This document shows positions 1 through 6,699 of a DNA stretch of 10,856 nt, piece by piece; within the stretch, counting starts at the first letter, position 1; the number at the start of each line of letters is the position of its first letter. Source of the stretch: Thermoplasmata archaeon (GTDB lineage: Archaea; Thermoplasmatota; Thermoplasmata; Thermoplasmatales; Thermoplasmataceae); contig JAKAYN010000010.1 in NCBI GenBank assembly GCA_021826785.1, positions 1 through 10,856 on the forward strand, in the 5' to 3' direction. A program made the translations under genes and the position numbers. A model generated the notes under the pieces. It saw only the letters and a list, made by a program, of their open reading frames with translations, was not told where the DNA came from and made no database searches.

Positions 1-248
1 CTCTCACTGAACGTTAATTTATCCCTCTCTGATGATTTTACCTCTATAACCATTGAGTAATCATCACGGATTGCAACAAGGTCTGCACCGAGTGAACCGG
101 CAGCCCTTGTAACATAGAATGGCCTTTCAATAAGTGATGATAAAACGTATTTATAATATGGATCCTTATTTTTAGAGATCTTTTCTATGGATCTTTCATC
201 GCCTGAAAGTATGTTTAAAAGCTCCCTCTCGTAGATGCTACCGTTCAT
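1..248 (-). CDS. hjc: Holliday junction resolvase Hjc (C-terminus beyond window)
   Basis: This gene encodes a homodimeric archaeal endonuclease that cuts four-way DNA junctions during recombination and fork repair. The first 82 residues are visible. They carry the Hjc nuclease signature in order: YEREL near the N-terminus (Glu7), RAAGSLGADLVAI (Asp56) and IEVKSS (Glu69, Lys71), matching the E...D...E-x-K metal site of the family. Compared with Hjc of Pyrococcus or Sulfolobus as I remember them, about 28 extra residues (roughly 15-42, rich in Asp, Glu and Lys) lie between the first helix and the FYVTRAAG strand. The ATG lies four bases after the stop of the thioesterase gene, so the two are probably cotranscribed. 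The identity is well supported by the motifs; the function of the insertion is unknown. Confidence 0.86.
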   Translation of the reverse strand, partial: MNGSIYERELLNILSGDERSIEKISKNKDPYYKYVLSSLIERPFYVTRAAGSLGADLVAIRDDYSMVIEVKSSERDKLTFSE

Positions 249-252
249 GGCC

Positions 253-744
253 TTATATCTTAAGGCTGGCTTTAATTCTTTCCTTAGTTTCAGCGAGCCT
301 CTTAAGTCTTTCAGCGCTTCTTTGCTCTCCCTCTTTATATCTTTTTATTTCATCATCGTTTTCAGGCTCTATCTGTGGTATTTCCACTGGTCTTCCATCA
401 TTGTCTATTGCAACGTATGTAAAGAATGCCTGTGTTGTGATTTTTTTATCGCCTGTTATTGCGTTTTCAGAAAAAACATCTATCTCTATCTCCATTGTTG
501 ATTTTGTTGTGTACGTCACAAATGATCTTATTGTAACTATATCTCCAAGCTTTATCGGCGATATAAAAAACAGGCTGTCTATGCTTCCCGTTACTATATT
601 TTTTCTTGCATGCTTATATGCAGTTATGCTTGCTATGTTGTCCATCCATTCAACAAGCCTGCCACCGTAAAGTGCATTTACAACGTTTGTATCCTCCGGT
701 AAAACAAGCCTGCTAATCTCAACCTCCGAATCTTTTACCTTCAT
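253..744 (-). CDS. Acyl-CoA thioesterase, hotdog fold (YciA/BACH type)
   Basis: This is a cytosolic hotdog-fold hydrolase that releases CoA from acyl-CoA. The 163 residues fit a single-hotdog member of the acyl-CoA thioester hydrolase family. Residues 23-35 (NALYGGRLVEWMD) hold the family signature: Asn23, the Gly-Gly pair and the Asp35 at the start of the long central helix. Residues 51-70 (VTGSIDSLFFISPIKLGDIV) are the typical second strand pair, where the Asp-phi-phi-phi-F stretch and the P-x-x-x-GD turn are conserved. The C-terminal 35 residues are a charged helix (DDEIKRYKEGEQ onward), as in the family. The start has no Shine-Dalgarno site but has a TATA box about 24 bp upstream, consistent with a leaderless message. 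It heads a two-gene unit with hjc. The acyl chain preferred cannot be read from the sequence. Confidence 0.9.
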   Translation of the reverse strand: MKVKDSEVEISRLVLPEDTNVVNALYGGRLVEWMDNIASITAYKHARKNIVTGSIDSLFFISPIKLGDIVTIRSFVTYTTKSTMEIEIDVFSENAITGDKKITTQAFFTYVAIDNDGRPVEIPQIEPENDDEIKRYKEGEQRSAERLKRLAETKERIKASLKI

Positions 745-762
745 GCTAGCGTATAATAATAT

Positions 763-772
763 GATTTAAAAA
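763..772 (-). promoter_or_regulatory. TATA box of the thioesterase-hjc unit
   Basis: On the minus strand this reads TTTTTTAAAT, centred about 24 bp upstream of the ATG at 744. That places the expected transcription start at or within a few bases of the start codon, i.e. a leaderless mRNA. Based on position and composition only. Confidence 0.5.
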
Positions 773-817
773 AATAATCAAATGCAAAAAATTAATTAGT
801 TTAAAAATAACAGGGCT

Positions 818-829
818 AAAAATATATAT
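818..829 (+). promoter_or_regulatory. TATA box of the tRNA-Cys gene
   Basis: AAAAATATATAT is centred about 27-28 bp before the first base of the mature tRNA at 852, the expected archaeal TATA-to-start distance if transcription begins at or just before the tRNA 5' end. It lies in the 107-bp divergent gap shared with the thioesterase promoter. Confidence 0.55.
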
Positions 830-851
830 GAAAAAACAATAATGGCTATGT

Positions 852-922
852 GGATAGGTGGCAGAGAGGTTATGCGTGGGACTGCAGATCCCATTTACTA
901 GGGTTCAAATCCCTACCTATCC
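852..922 (+). tRNA. tRNA-Cys (anticodon GCA), no intron
   Basis: A complete cloverleaf folds by hand. The acceptor stem GGATAGG (852-858) pairs with CCTATCC (916-922). The D arm is GCA (861-863) with TGC (873-875) and has GG at 868-869. The anticodon stem TGGGA (877-881) pairs with TCCCA (889-893) around the loop CTGCAGA, giving anticodon GCA (884-886), which decodes UGU/UGC. The variable loop has five bases. The T stem TAGGG/CCCTA closes the loop TTCAAAT. The 3' CCA is not encoded and there is no intron. A short T run follows immediately and may end transcription. Confidence 0.97.
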
Positions 923-931
923 TTTTATATA
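923..931 (+). promoter_or_regulatory. T run after tRNA and TATA-like box before paiA
   Basis: TTTTATATA directly abuts the 3' end of the tRNA. Its T run could terminate the tRNA transcript, and its TATATA core sits about 58 bp before the acetyltransferase ATG, giving a predicted start near 954 and a leader of about 30 bases containing the Shine-Dalgarno site. Both roles are inferred. Confidence 0.35.
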
Positions 932-972
932 CATAAGAGAATAATTTTTATGCTTGTTTGGATTATATTAAT

Positions 973-977
973 GAGGT
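973..977 (+). promoter_or_regulatory. Shine-Dalgarno site of the acetyltransferase
   Basis: GAGGT lies seven bases upstream of the ATG at 985, matches the anti-Shine-Dalgarno end of archaeal 16S rRNA, and fixes the start. It contrasts with the leaderless genes elsewhere in the window. Confidence 0.7.
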
Positions 978-984
978 ATTATAA

Positions 985-1470
985 ATGCCCACAACTATTA
1001 AGAAATTAAACAATGAAGATGTAGAAGCACTTATTGAAGTTGCCAGAGATTCATGGAGGTGGGCATATAGAGATATTTACAGTAATGAATTCATAGAAAC
1101 ATGGATAGATGAAAAGTATTCTATGGAAAAGATTTTAAAGGAAATAATAAGGTCCCAGCAAGATCTTGATATAATATTTCTAGGATCCTTTGATGAATCA
1201 ACACTTACAGGATTTATCGAATTAAAGATGGCCGATAATGAGGCTGAATTGCTTCGCCTATATCTAAAGCCAGAATACACGCATAGGGGAATAGGGAAAC
1301 TGTTGCTGCTGGAGGCAGAGAGAATTATGACGAAAAGAGGTATTGTAAAATGCCGTTTATACGTTCACCGGCAAAATTGTATCGGTATATCATTCTATAA
1401 AAAGAATGGATTCGAAGTTAAGGGCATTAATGGTGATGATTTTGTAATGGAGAAAAAGTACATGTCTTAG
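985..1470 (+). CDS. paiA: GNAT N-acetyltransferase, PaiA-like (spermidine/spermine)
   Basis: This is a cytosolic GNAT-fold enzyme that transfers acetyl from acetyl-CoA to an amine. The 161-residue length is normal for a single GNAT domain. Motif A is at residues 91-108 (LYLKPEYTHRGIGKLL), with the acetyl-CoA pyrophosphate loop H-R-G-I-G-K at 100-105. Motif B follows (QNCIGISFYKKNGF, 130-143), with the usual Asn and Tyr. From memory, long stretches such as LLRLYLKPEYTH and CRLYVHRQN are nearly the same in the T. acidophilum protein Ta0374, which was characterised structurally as a PaiA-type polyamine acetyltransferase. Assigning polyamine substrates therefore rests on recalled homology. A GAGGT site seven bases upstream sets the start. 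Its likely role is control of polyamine levels. It stands alone between the tRNA and a pseudogene. Confidence 0.86.
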   Translation: MPTTIKKLNNEDVEALIEVARDSWRWAYRDIYSNEFIETWIDEKYSMEKILKEIIRSQQDLDIIFLGSFDESTLTGFIELKMADNEAELLRLYLKPEYTHRGIGKLLLLEAERIMTKRGIVKCRLYVHRQNCIGISFYKKNGFEVKGINGDDFVMEKKYMS

Positions 1471-1506
1471 CGATAAAAACTGAATATACATCTAGATTTT
1501 TCTTCA

Positions 1507-1982
1507 TTGTGCTTAAAGTGGCAGTCTCAATATTTTTTTGTCGCTGTTTTGATGGTAGTGATGTTAGGTGTGTCACAAGCTGATTCATACAATAATCATG
1601 CGTAGAGTCAGGTCTATGCCACAGATATATTTGGAATACATGTAGCTTGGATGTACAATAATTGACAGTACTTTGCAACCTACAACAATGGATATTTTCA
1701 GTTGAATTCAAATACGGTATTGGTAACGAACAGTGGCGGTTTTTTGATAGTGGATCTATTCTAGGCACATCAAGCCTTGAGCAGTCGACGGAGTTCTACA
1801 GTAGCGTTGATTATAGTTTAAACAGTGGCCTCTGGCAACACTTAACGGGTACCTTGGTAAACGGGATGCAATATGTAGGAAATGGACTCTACGAAAACTA
1901 CGTCTATATCTATGGGACAGGCTACTACCAAACCAACTGTGGCGAGATACCAATTGGGTTTGACGTAAGTTTTGACGATTAA
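1507..1982 (+). pseudogene. Decayed gene for a secreted protein of unknown family
   Basis: I do not recognise the family. In one frame the DNA reads as a hydrophobic signal-like segment (FFVAVLMVVMLGVSQA, about 1534-1581), then SQVYATDIFGIHVAWMYNN and QYFATYNNGYFQLNSNTV up to a Gly-rich NSGGF. This frame is broken by TAG at 1603-1605 and TGA at 1663-1665, and ends soon after a six-T run at 1740-1745. Switching frame at that run continues as DSGSILGTSSLEQ and a Tyr/Gly-rich tail ending ...IGFDVSFDD at a TAA. The joined product would be a secreted protein of roughly 150 residues. By eye the DNA at 1740-1980 is richer in G+C and in codons such as TAC, CTC, GTC and GGG than its neighbours, suggesting transfer. 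The 5' limit is uncertain: TTG at 1507 is a guess, and the frame is open further upstream. Confidence 0.55.
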
Positions 1983-2011
1983 GTTTATAAAGTAAAAATT
2001 TTTCCTTTTAT

Positions 2012-2016
2012 GTGAT
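2012..2016 (+). promoter_or_regulatory. Shine-Dalgarno-like site of the ABC-2-like pseudogene
   Basis: GTGAT lies five bases before the ATG at 2022 and matches part of the GGAGGTGAT consensus. A TATA-like TTTATAAA sits at 1984-1991. Together they support 2022 as the original start of the broken gene. Confidence 0.4.
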
Positions 2017-2021
2017 GGTAT

Positions 2022-3080
2022 ATGAAGAAGATAGCTTTTCTTGTGATAGCTCTCATTTTTGTGGGAATTATGGTTAACTTTATTCCAGTATCAACATTAT
2101 ACCTTTGACACGTACATCCATAAGGAATACCAGGATAGATTCTCATCAGGCACATCATTTGAGTATTACAATGTATATAGCGGAATTGCCGGAAGGAATG
2201 GAACCATTGATGATCTATTTTCTTCTGACATTTTTGAAGTTTACCTTAACAGAAAAGAAGAGATCGAAATGGACTGTCTATTCAGATATGGCGATATATG
2301 TCTTGTTAGATCAGGTTCAGGGTATCTTTTCAGGCTCATGAAAAACGGCAAGATAATGGGTTTTAAAAAGTCAGGAGTGAGAAGAATATATGGCAAGTTA
2401 ATAACCGCAATTAGATGGTATTTAAATGGATTATTTCCGCCACAGCTTTATATTCCTATAATGTTCTTTGTGGTGCTTATACAGTTGTATGCCATCATAT
2501 AATTAAAAAATATCCTGGAATTTTCAATAATATCGCAAATGTTACTCATATCATTTGTTGTTCTTATTATTGGCTCACACTTTAGCCGGAATAAACTTGC
2601 AACCATTTTTGAAATTTCATTTCTGGGAAGCTGGAAACGTATTGCCATATCAAAGCTCGTGGCCATTGCCCTTGGACTTTTGCCATTCATGATAATAGAA
2701 GCTGTTATCTTGCTTATAACAAAAAATGTATCTTTTGTTGCGCCTGTCCTTATTTCAGTCCTGGTATATGCATCCATCTCAATTCTGGCTTCTCTATCTG
2801 GTTCACAGTTACCGCTTTTGTGATAAACATTATGTTTGTCGTTTTAATTCCAATAGCTGCGGTAATTCTTATAGAAAATTATGCAAGTCTTGATGTATCT
2901 TCAGGAACACCAATGGGTTTTATACTTTATTTTCTGGCACCTTTAGCCAGCTTCGAATATTCCAAAGACGACATTATCAGTGTGTATCCACCAACTGGTC
3001 TTATGATGGCCTTCTTCTTAGCCGTGATAATGATAATTGTATATTCCTACTTATTTCAGCATCAGGAATTTAAGCCTTAG
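2022..3080 (+). pseudogene. Broken ABC-2-type membrane permease-like gene
   Basis: The pieces form one multi-pass membrane protein of about 350 residues. The first (2022-2108) is a start with an N-terminal membrane segment (MKKIAFLVIALIFVGIM) that runs into TGA. A frame change just before 2108 leads to a hydrophilic domain (TYIHKEYQDRFSSG... up to about 2440) and a second membrane segment ending at an in-frame TAA (2500-2502). The same frame resumes with LLISFVVLIIGSHFSRNK, then EISFLGSWKRIAISKLVAIAL and more membrane segments. A second frame change at about 2790-2823 gives the last two (INIMFVVLIPIAAVILI, and a final one before TAG at 3078-3080). One N-terminal segment, an outer domain, then clustered segments with a cytoplasmic SRNK...SWKR loop is the ABC-2 permease plan. 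No ATPase gene is nearby, so this family call is moderate. Three lesions make it non-functional as read. Confidence 0.62.
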
Positions 3081-3213
3081 ATTATAATAAAAGATCACAA
3101 GAAAGGAGTTTTGCTATATTCCGCTGATTTCCCTTATTCTGGGCTTTAAAACTTTATTTTGGCTGACAGTCAAATATTCAATTAAAAAGAGATCAATAAA
3201 TATAAAGTCAAAA

Positions 3214-3221
3214 TTTATATA
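3214..3221 (+). promoter_or_regulatory. TATA box of the small anchored protein
   Basis: TTTATATA is centred 27 bp upstream of the ATG at 3245. No Shine-Dalgarno site lies before that ATG, so the message is probably leaderless. Confidence 0.6.
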
Positions 3222-3244
3222 CTGAAATTTGGTATATAATTTTT

Positions 3245-3610
3245 ATGAAAAAGGGAACTGCAATAGCAGTGATTATCATAGTAATAATCATAGCATTATT
3301 TATATATGGAATTATACCATCCATTCTTAATGCTAGTCCTTCATCAATGCACCAGGGCAAATCATATTACATTTATGGAACCGTGGAAAGCGTCTTTACA
3401 ATAAATAACAGGACTGAAATGCTTATAAATGATAATGGCAATAATTTCTATGTTTCATACAACGGCCCTGGCCCATCTGTGAATTCAACAGTTTTAATAT
3501 ATGGAGTATATGATGGAAATACATTTCCCGGCCTTGGAGCCCATTTTGGCTATGACTTGCATGCGATTAATATCTATAAATGGTATTATGAAATTAACAT
3601 AAAAACATAA
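3245..3610 (+). CDS. Small membrane-anchored protein with OB-fold-like outer domain
   Basis: The function is unknown. It has 121 residues. Residues 5-28 are one hydrophobic segment preceded by MKKG, so it is an uncleaved anchor or signal peptide with the rest outside the cell. Residues 38-112 alternate in a beta pattern (GKSYYIYGTVESV, EMLINDNGNNFYVSYNG, STVLIYGVYDGNTF, HAINIYKW) resembling small OB-fold domains, in which a G-x-V strand, a D-x-x-G turn and a second V-x-I-x-G-x-y strand recur, as in CcmE-like or tRNA_anti-like proteins. The haem-binding His motif of CcmE is not visible, so haem delivery is not claimed. There are three N-glycosylation sequons (NAS, NRT, NST). It is intact, with its own leaderless promoter, between two decayed genes. 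The fold call is inference from strand pattern. Confidence 0.72.
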   Translation: MKKGTAIAVIIIVIIIALFIYGIIPSILNASPSSMHQGKSYYIYGTVESVFTINNRTEMLINDNGNNFYVSYNGPGPSVNSTVLIYGVYDGNTFPGLGAHFGYDLHAINIYKWYYEINIKT

Positions 3611-3743
3611 CTTGGAAAATTATATGGAACTTTTTATCTATAATAAATTTTGATTCTTCTTTATAAATGGCCATTTTAAAACTTTATATATAATATTATG
3701 GCATAAAACCAATATATTTAATTTTAGTTAATAATAAATATTT
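3611..3743. other. Convergent AT-rich gap with T runs
   Basis: No gene is seen. The T run at 3630-3634 could end the small-protein transcript. On the other strand the gap lies just downstream of the S41 pseudogene stop. The TATATATAAT-like tract near 3683-3693 resembles a promoter but has no open frame behind it. Confidence 0.3.
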
Positions 3744-5269
3744 TTATTTTCCAGCTCTTATTAATTTCATAGTTTCCAGGAGTGTTGTATCCACATCCCA
3801 TCTATGACTTCTGAAACTTTTCATATTTACTGAAATATCAGGTTTTATATTATAAAATATCTGCTTTTTCGGGTATTTTAGCATTAATTTTGACGAAATC
3901 CTGCCCTTAAGACCAGGAACATCCAGAGAAAAACCAATCGTATTCGTGAATGCATTTGCCGGCTGGGAAGGTTGAATTCCAATAATAGTTGCACCGCATC
4001 TTTTCAGTACATCCAAAAGATCAAAACCGGCGCTGAATGTTCTGGAAGAACACAGGGCATAAACCTTTATTCCTTTAGCAGGGCTGAAGTTTCTCTCATA
4101 ATATGCAAAAGTTTGTGATAGGTTAACTGTATCATTCCAGCCATCTTTATTAATTCCTCTCTTTCCTGAACGCTATTTATGCATTTCATCAAAGTTATAT
4201 CCATCAAGTGTTCCTTCATTCTCTCTTTGACTATATTGCCTTTTATACAATGATGAATGCCTTCTATATCGTAGCCGGTATCTATATCAAGAATCTTGCT
4301 TCCGTATAAGAAATAAGCCAAAATGTAAGCCAGGTAAGAATTACCACCTGAGTTTTTCCTAAGATCCACAATGAGAATATTAATATTATTATCACTCATG
4401 GTTTTAAGAAGATTAACTATTGCCTCAGATGCTGATGAATCCTGGCTATTATTTTTTCAATATTTTCATTAGATTCAAATCCATAAGCTTTAACTCAATA
4501 AAGATTCGCTGGCACCAGAATTCAAAAGTGATTCGTAGCTTTCCCTGTACTTGGTCATGGAACCAATTCTTAGATATCCGATCATATTATCAATTATTTT
4601 ATATGTTAGATCTGACTTCGATAATGCAAATTTAAAGGAATTATTTTCGATTAAACTGCCAGGCGGTTCTTTACTGCTAAATAGTGAAATCTTTTGAATT
4701 GAATTATTCTCCATGGATCTAAAGGTGAACGTTACCTTTTTTATATCACCGTTATTATTTCCAGTAAGCAATAAAATAGTAAAAGGATTCTTAATGGCAT
4801 CTGCAAGATGGACAAGATTGTTATATATTCCATTGGCAGCCCTTATTTCAGGCATTTTTGTTAATAATTCTTCAACAGGGACATAATTAACGGCAAGAAG
4901 ATATTGACCAATTAGACATTTTAATTCATTTTTATATACGCCAATTACCACAAGCTTTTCGTCTATAGGTTCAAGCTCCAGCCAGATTTTGCCAGTATTA
5001 AATCTAAGATCCATGGATGTATGGCAATCACCCAAGAGTGCAACTATTTTGCATGCAATAATATACATCTGTTCTATGTTAAGGGTTTCAGGCAAAGTAT
5101 TTAAAATATTATCAACATTCATGTAAAACTTAATCCGTGAACCAGAGTTCATGAATGGATCTGGAGGTGCCTCAACTAATACTTTAAGAAGCTTTGATAT
5201 ATCAGATAATGCCTCTTCTTTTGTAAACTTTCTTTTTATATCCACAATTTTGAAATTATTGAAGTACAT
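3744..5269 (-). pseudogene. Broken peptidase S41 family gene
   Basis: Joined across frames this is a serine peptidase of about 500 residues. The N-terminal part (5269-4490, 259 residues) has ALLGDCHTSMDLRF, the D-x-H-T motif of the S41 N-terminal domain, and ends at TAA. A short stretch in a second frame (YGFESNENIEK) is followed, after the six-T run at 4452-4457, by a third frame containing INILIVDLRKNSGGNSY, the S41 'DLR-N-GG' core. Another frame change at about 4139-4146 leads to VYALCSSRTFSAGFDLLDVL, with the nucleophile Ser codon at 4032-4034, then IGIQPSQPANAF and the C-terminal PDISV...D segment. Every expected motif is present, but in separate frames: at least three frameshifts. A TATA-like tract lies 25-30 bp before 5269. 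No signal peptide is visible, so the ancestor was probably cytosolic. The family is certain; the loss is sound if the bases are right. Confidence 0.85.
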
Positions 5270-5395
5270 ATTTAAAATTTATGATGGCATTTTTTATTAA
5301 ATTAGATATTGATATGATATTTAATGATTAAATCAACGTTTATGGTTTGATCATGATTTATATATCAGAATATTTGGAACATTAAATCTAAGAAA

Positions 5396-5411
5396 TTTAA
5401 ATATAAATATA
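5396..5411 (+). promoter_or_regulatory. TATA box of the EVE-like gene
   Basis: TTTAAATATAAATATA is centred about 25 bp upstream of the ATG at 5428, with no Shine-Dalgarno site between. This supports a leaderless message and the 5428 start over the in-frame ATG at 5440. Confidence 0.6.
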
Positions 5412-5427
5412 CAATTCTATATTTAAC

Positions 5428-6000
5428 ATGTTTGGCAATATGGACAAAGATAAATTTCTTGAATATGCATATAAAAAGGATATCATCAAGATTACAGGAC
5501 CACCATGCGACTGGTTAAAAACATACAACCTAAAATCTTGGGGTTTCAGGCGTTATGATAAAACTGAGAGGGCCTTTGCGTCATTTAAAACAGGTGATGT
5601 TTTTGTATTTCACTCAATGAAACAGGAATATTTACCTGCTGATCCTGGTATAAAAACCGGTATAATCGGCATCGGAATACTTTCATGTAAAAGGATAATA
5701 GATAATGAACCATACGATGGTGCATTTACGCCTGAAGGTTACAGGCCACTAAAGATCTATTTTTCAGATATAAGGTTCTTTGGAGATACAGATAAAATTG
5801 TGAACGAAAGTATAGCAGAAAAAAAGATCAAGGGCATCAACTATATCATTAAAGATATATATAATCTTACAAAAAATATAATATCATTTTCTGAAATGAG
5901 GGAAAACAACTGCGTAATATCGACACAGGGTGCGGTATCAAAAATTTCTCCTGAAAAATCTAAAAGATTATTAAAACTAATAGCTAGCAGGTTATATTGA
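5428..6000 (+). CDS. PUA/EVE-like domain protein, function unknown
   Basis: The protein has 190 residues, no membrane segment and no signal peptide. Residues about 28-120 resemble the EVE/PUA-like fold, which in other proteins binds modified bases in DNA or RNA. The signs are a leading W-x-x-x-x strand (DWLKTYN), SWGFRR at 37-42, the GD turn followed by a hydrophobic strand (FKTGDVFVFHS, 53-63), the Gly-rich strand GIIGIGILSC (78-87), and an aromatic-rich strand YRPLKIYFSDI (105-115). Residues 121-190 form a Lys-rich helical tail, with SPEKSKRLLKLIASRLY last. It is divergent from the broken S41 gene and convergent with the broken ArsR-like gene, and no restriction or modification partner sits beside it. 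The fold call is inferred from the pattern; a specific ligand cannot be named. Confidence 0.75.
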   Translation: MFGNMDKDKFLEYAYKKDIIKITGPPCDWLKTYNLKSWGFRRYDKTERAFASFKTGDVFVFHSMKQEYLPADPGIKTGIIGIGILSCKRIIDNEPYDGAFTPEGYRPLKIYFSDIRFFGDTDKIVNESIAEKKIKGINYIIKDIYNLTKNIISFSEMRENNCVISTQGAVSKISPEKSKRLLKLIASRLY

Positions 6001-6035
6001 AAAAATAATATTATTTAATATCATATTTTAATTTA
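6001..6035. terminator. Convergent gap with poly-A/poly-T tracts
   Basis: This 35-bp AT-only-rich gap separates two convergent genes. On the plus strand ATTTTAATTT (6025-6034) follows the EVE-like gene. On the minus strand the A6 run at 6001-6006 reads as T6 downstream of the ArsR-like pseudogene. Both are typical of archaeal T-tract termination. Confidence 0.35.
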
Positions 6036-6648
6036 TTAAGACCGATCTCTCTCATTTAAAAACATTGAATACGGTGTTGATGGAAATGCTATAACATACA
6101 GAAAATGGTCATAATCCTGATTATTGTCATTTTCTTCTATGTCTTCCATGAACTGCCTGTGCAAATCTGAATATTTTGCAGCCATTTCTTTTGAAATCGA
6201 TGAAAATGACATTGTAATAAACCCGTTTTTTATCTCTTCGTGGTAATATTTCATATCATCATTGGCCATGGCAACCTGCCTTGCTATTATTGATATTACA
6301 GCAGAGTCAGTGGTAAGAAACGATACCATAAGGCTCTTTAACTTTTCGCTATCTATATTTGATATGGCATTTATAAGATCCCTGGATTTTACACTGGTAA
6401 AAAGTTTCTCATTTATATTATAATATTTTTCAACGTAATTTTTTTGTCTCAACCTTAGCTTGGATTAATACCTTATCGTGGAGCATGCCCTTAATTATCT
6501 AATATAGATTGGATCTGCTTGTGTTTATAACCTTTGATAGCTGTGTCGCAGTCATTGGGCCATTGTTTATTATTAATGTTATTATCATGAGTCTTGTACT
6601 GTTTGATATGTTTTTTATCATCAAATCTAAATTTTTAATACCGTCCAT
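6036..6648 (-). pseudogene. Broken ArsR-like winged-helix regulator
   Basis: From an ATG at 6648 the DNA reads MDGIKNLDLMIKNISNSTRL, then an HTH stretch (GPMTATQLSKVINTSRSNLY) that stops at TAG (6499-6501) inside the recognition helix. The same frame continues as IIKGMLHDKVLIQAKVET, the wing. A seven-T run at 6439-6445 then shifts the frame into KKNYVEKYYNINEKLF and a 130-residue helical C-terminal domain ending NERDRS. The arrangement 'N-x-T-R-L...T-x-x-Q-L-S...S-R-S-N-L-Y' is the ArsR/HTH_20 pattern, where the stop replaces a residue usually in a Y-H-H-like triplet. The whole would be about 203 residues. It is divergent from a broken MFS transporter across a palindrome, so it probably repressed that transporter. 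No metal-binding Cys pair is visible in the HTH. Confidence 0.75.
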
Positions 6649-6682
6649 ACTGGCATATTTTTATATATGATAATAATCTAAG

Positions 6683-6699
6683 TATAAGTAATACTTATA
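6683..6699. promoter_or_regulatory. 17-bp palindrome, probable regulator operator
   Basis: TATAAGTA-A-TACTTATA is a perfect inverted repeat with 8-bp arms around one central base. It lies between the divergent regulator and MFS pseudogenes and overlaps the first base of the MFS start codon. Size, symmetry and position fit an operator for a dimeric winged-helix protein. Confidence 0.5.

Noticed and set aside
852..922. Possible intron in the tRNA gene, common in archaea
   Set aside because: The cloverleaf closes perfectly with a seven-base anticodon loop; there is no room for an intron.
1427..1768. Minus-strand open frame of 113 codons over the secreted-protein remnant
   Set aside because: The His/Cys/Ser-rich product looks like noise, whereas the plus strand shows a coherent signal peptide and body.
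3145..3687. Direct repeat TTTAAAACTTTAT at 3145-3157 and 3675-3687 flanking the small anchored gene, as possible attachment sites
   Set aside because: Repeats of this length are expected by chance in such AT-rich DNA; no integrase or tRNA fragment accompanies them.
5325..5335. Palindrome TGATT-A-AATCA between the S41 remnant and the EVE-like gene
   Set aside because: Arms of only five bases in AT-rich DNA, far from the start codon; too weak to call an operator.
6439..6445. Programmed frameshifting at the T7 run of the regulator
   Set aside because: A stop codon upstream in the same gene (TAG at 6499-6501) would still abolish the product, and no stimulatory structure is evident.
1603..6501. 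In-frame TAG codons as pyrrolysine sites
   Set aside because: The same genes also carry TGA or TAA stops or frameshifts, and no pyrrolysine tRNA or synthetase is seen; decay is simpler.
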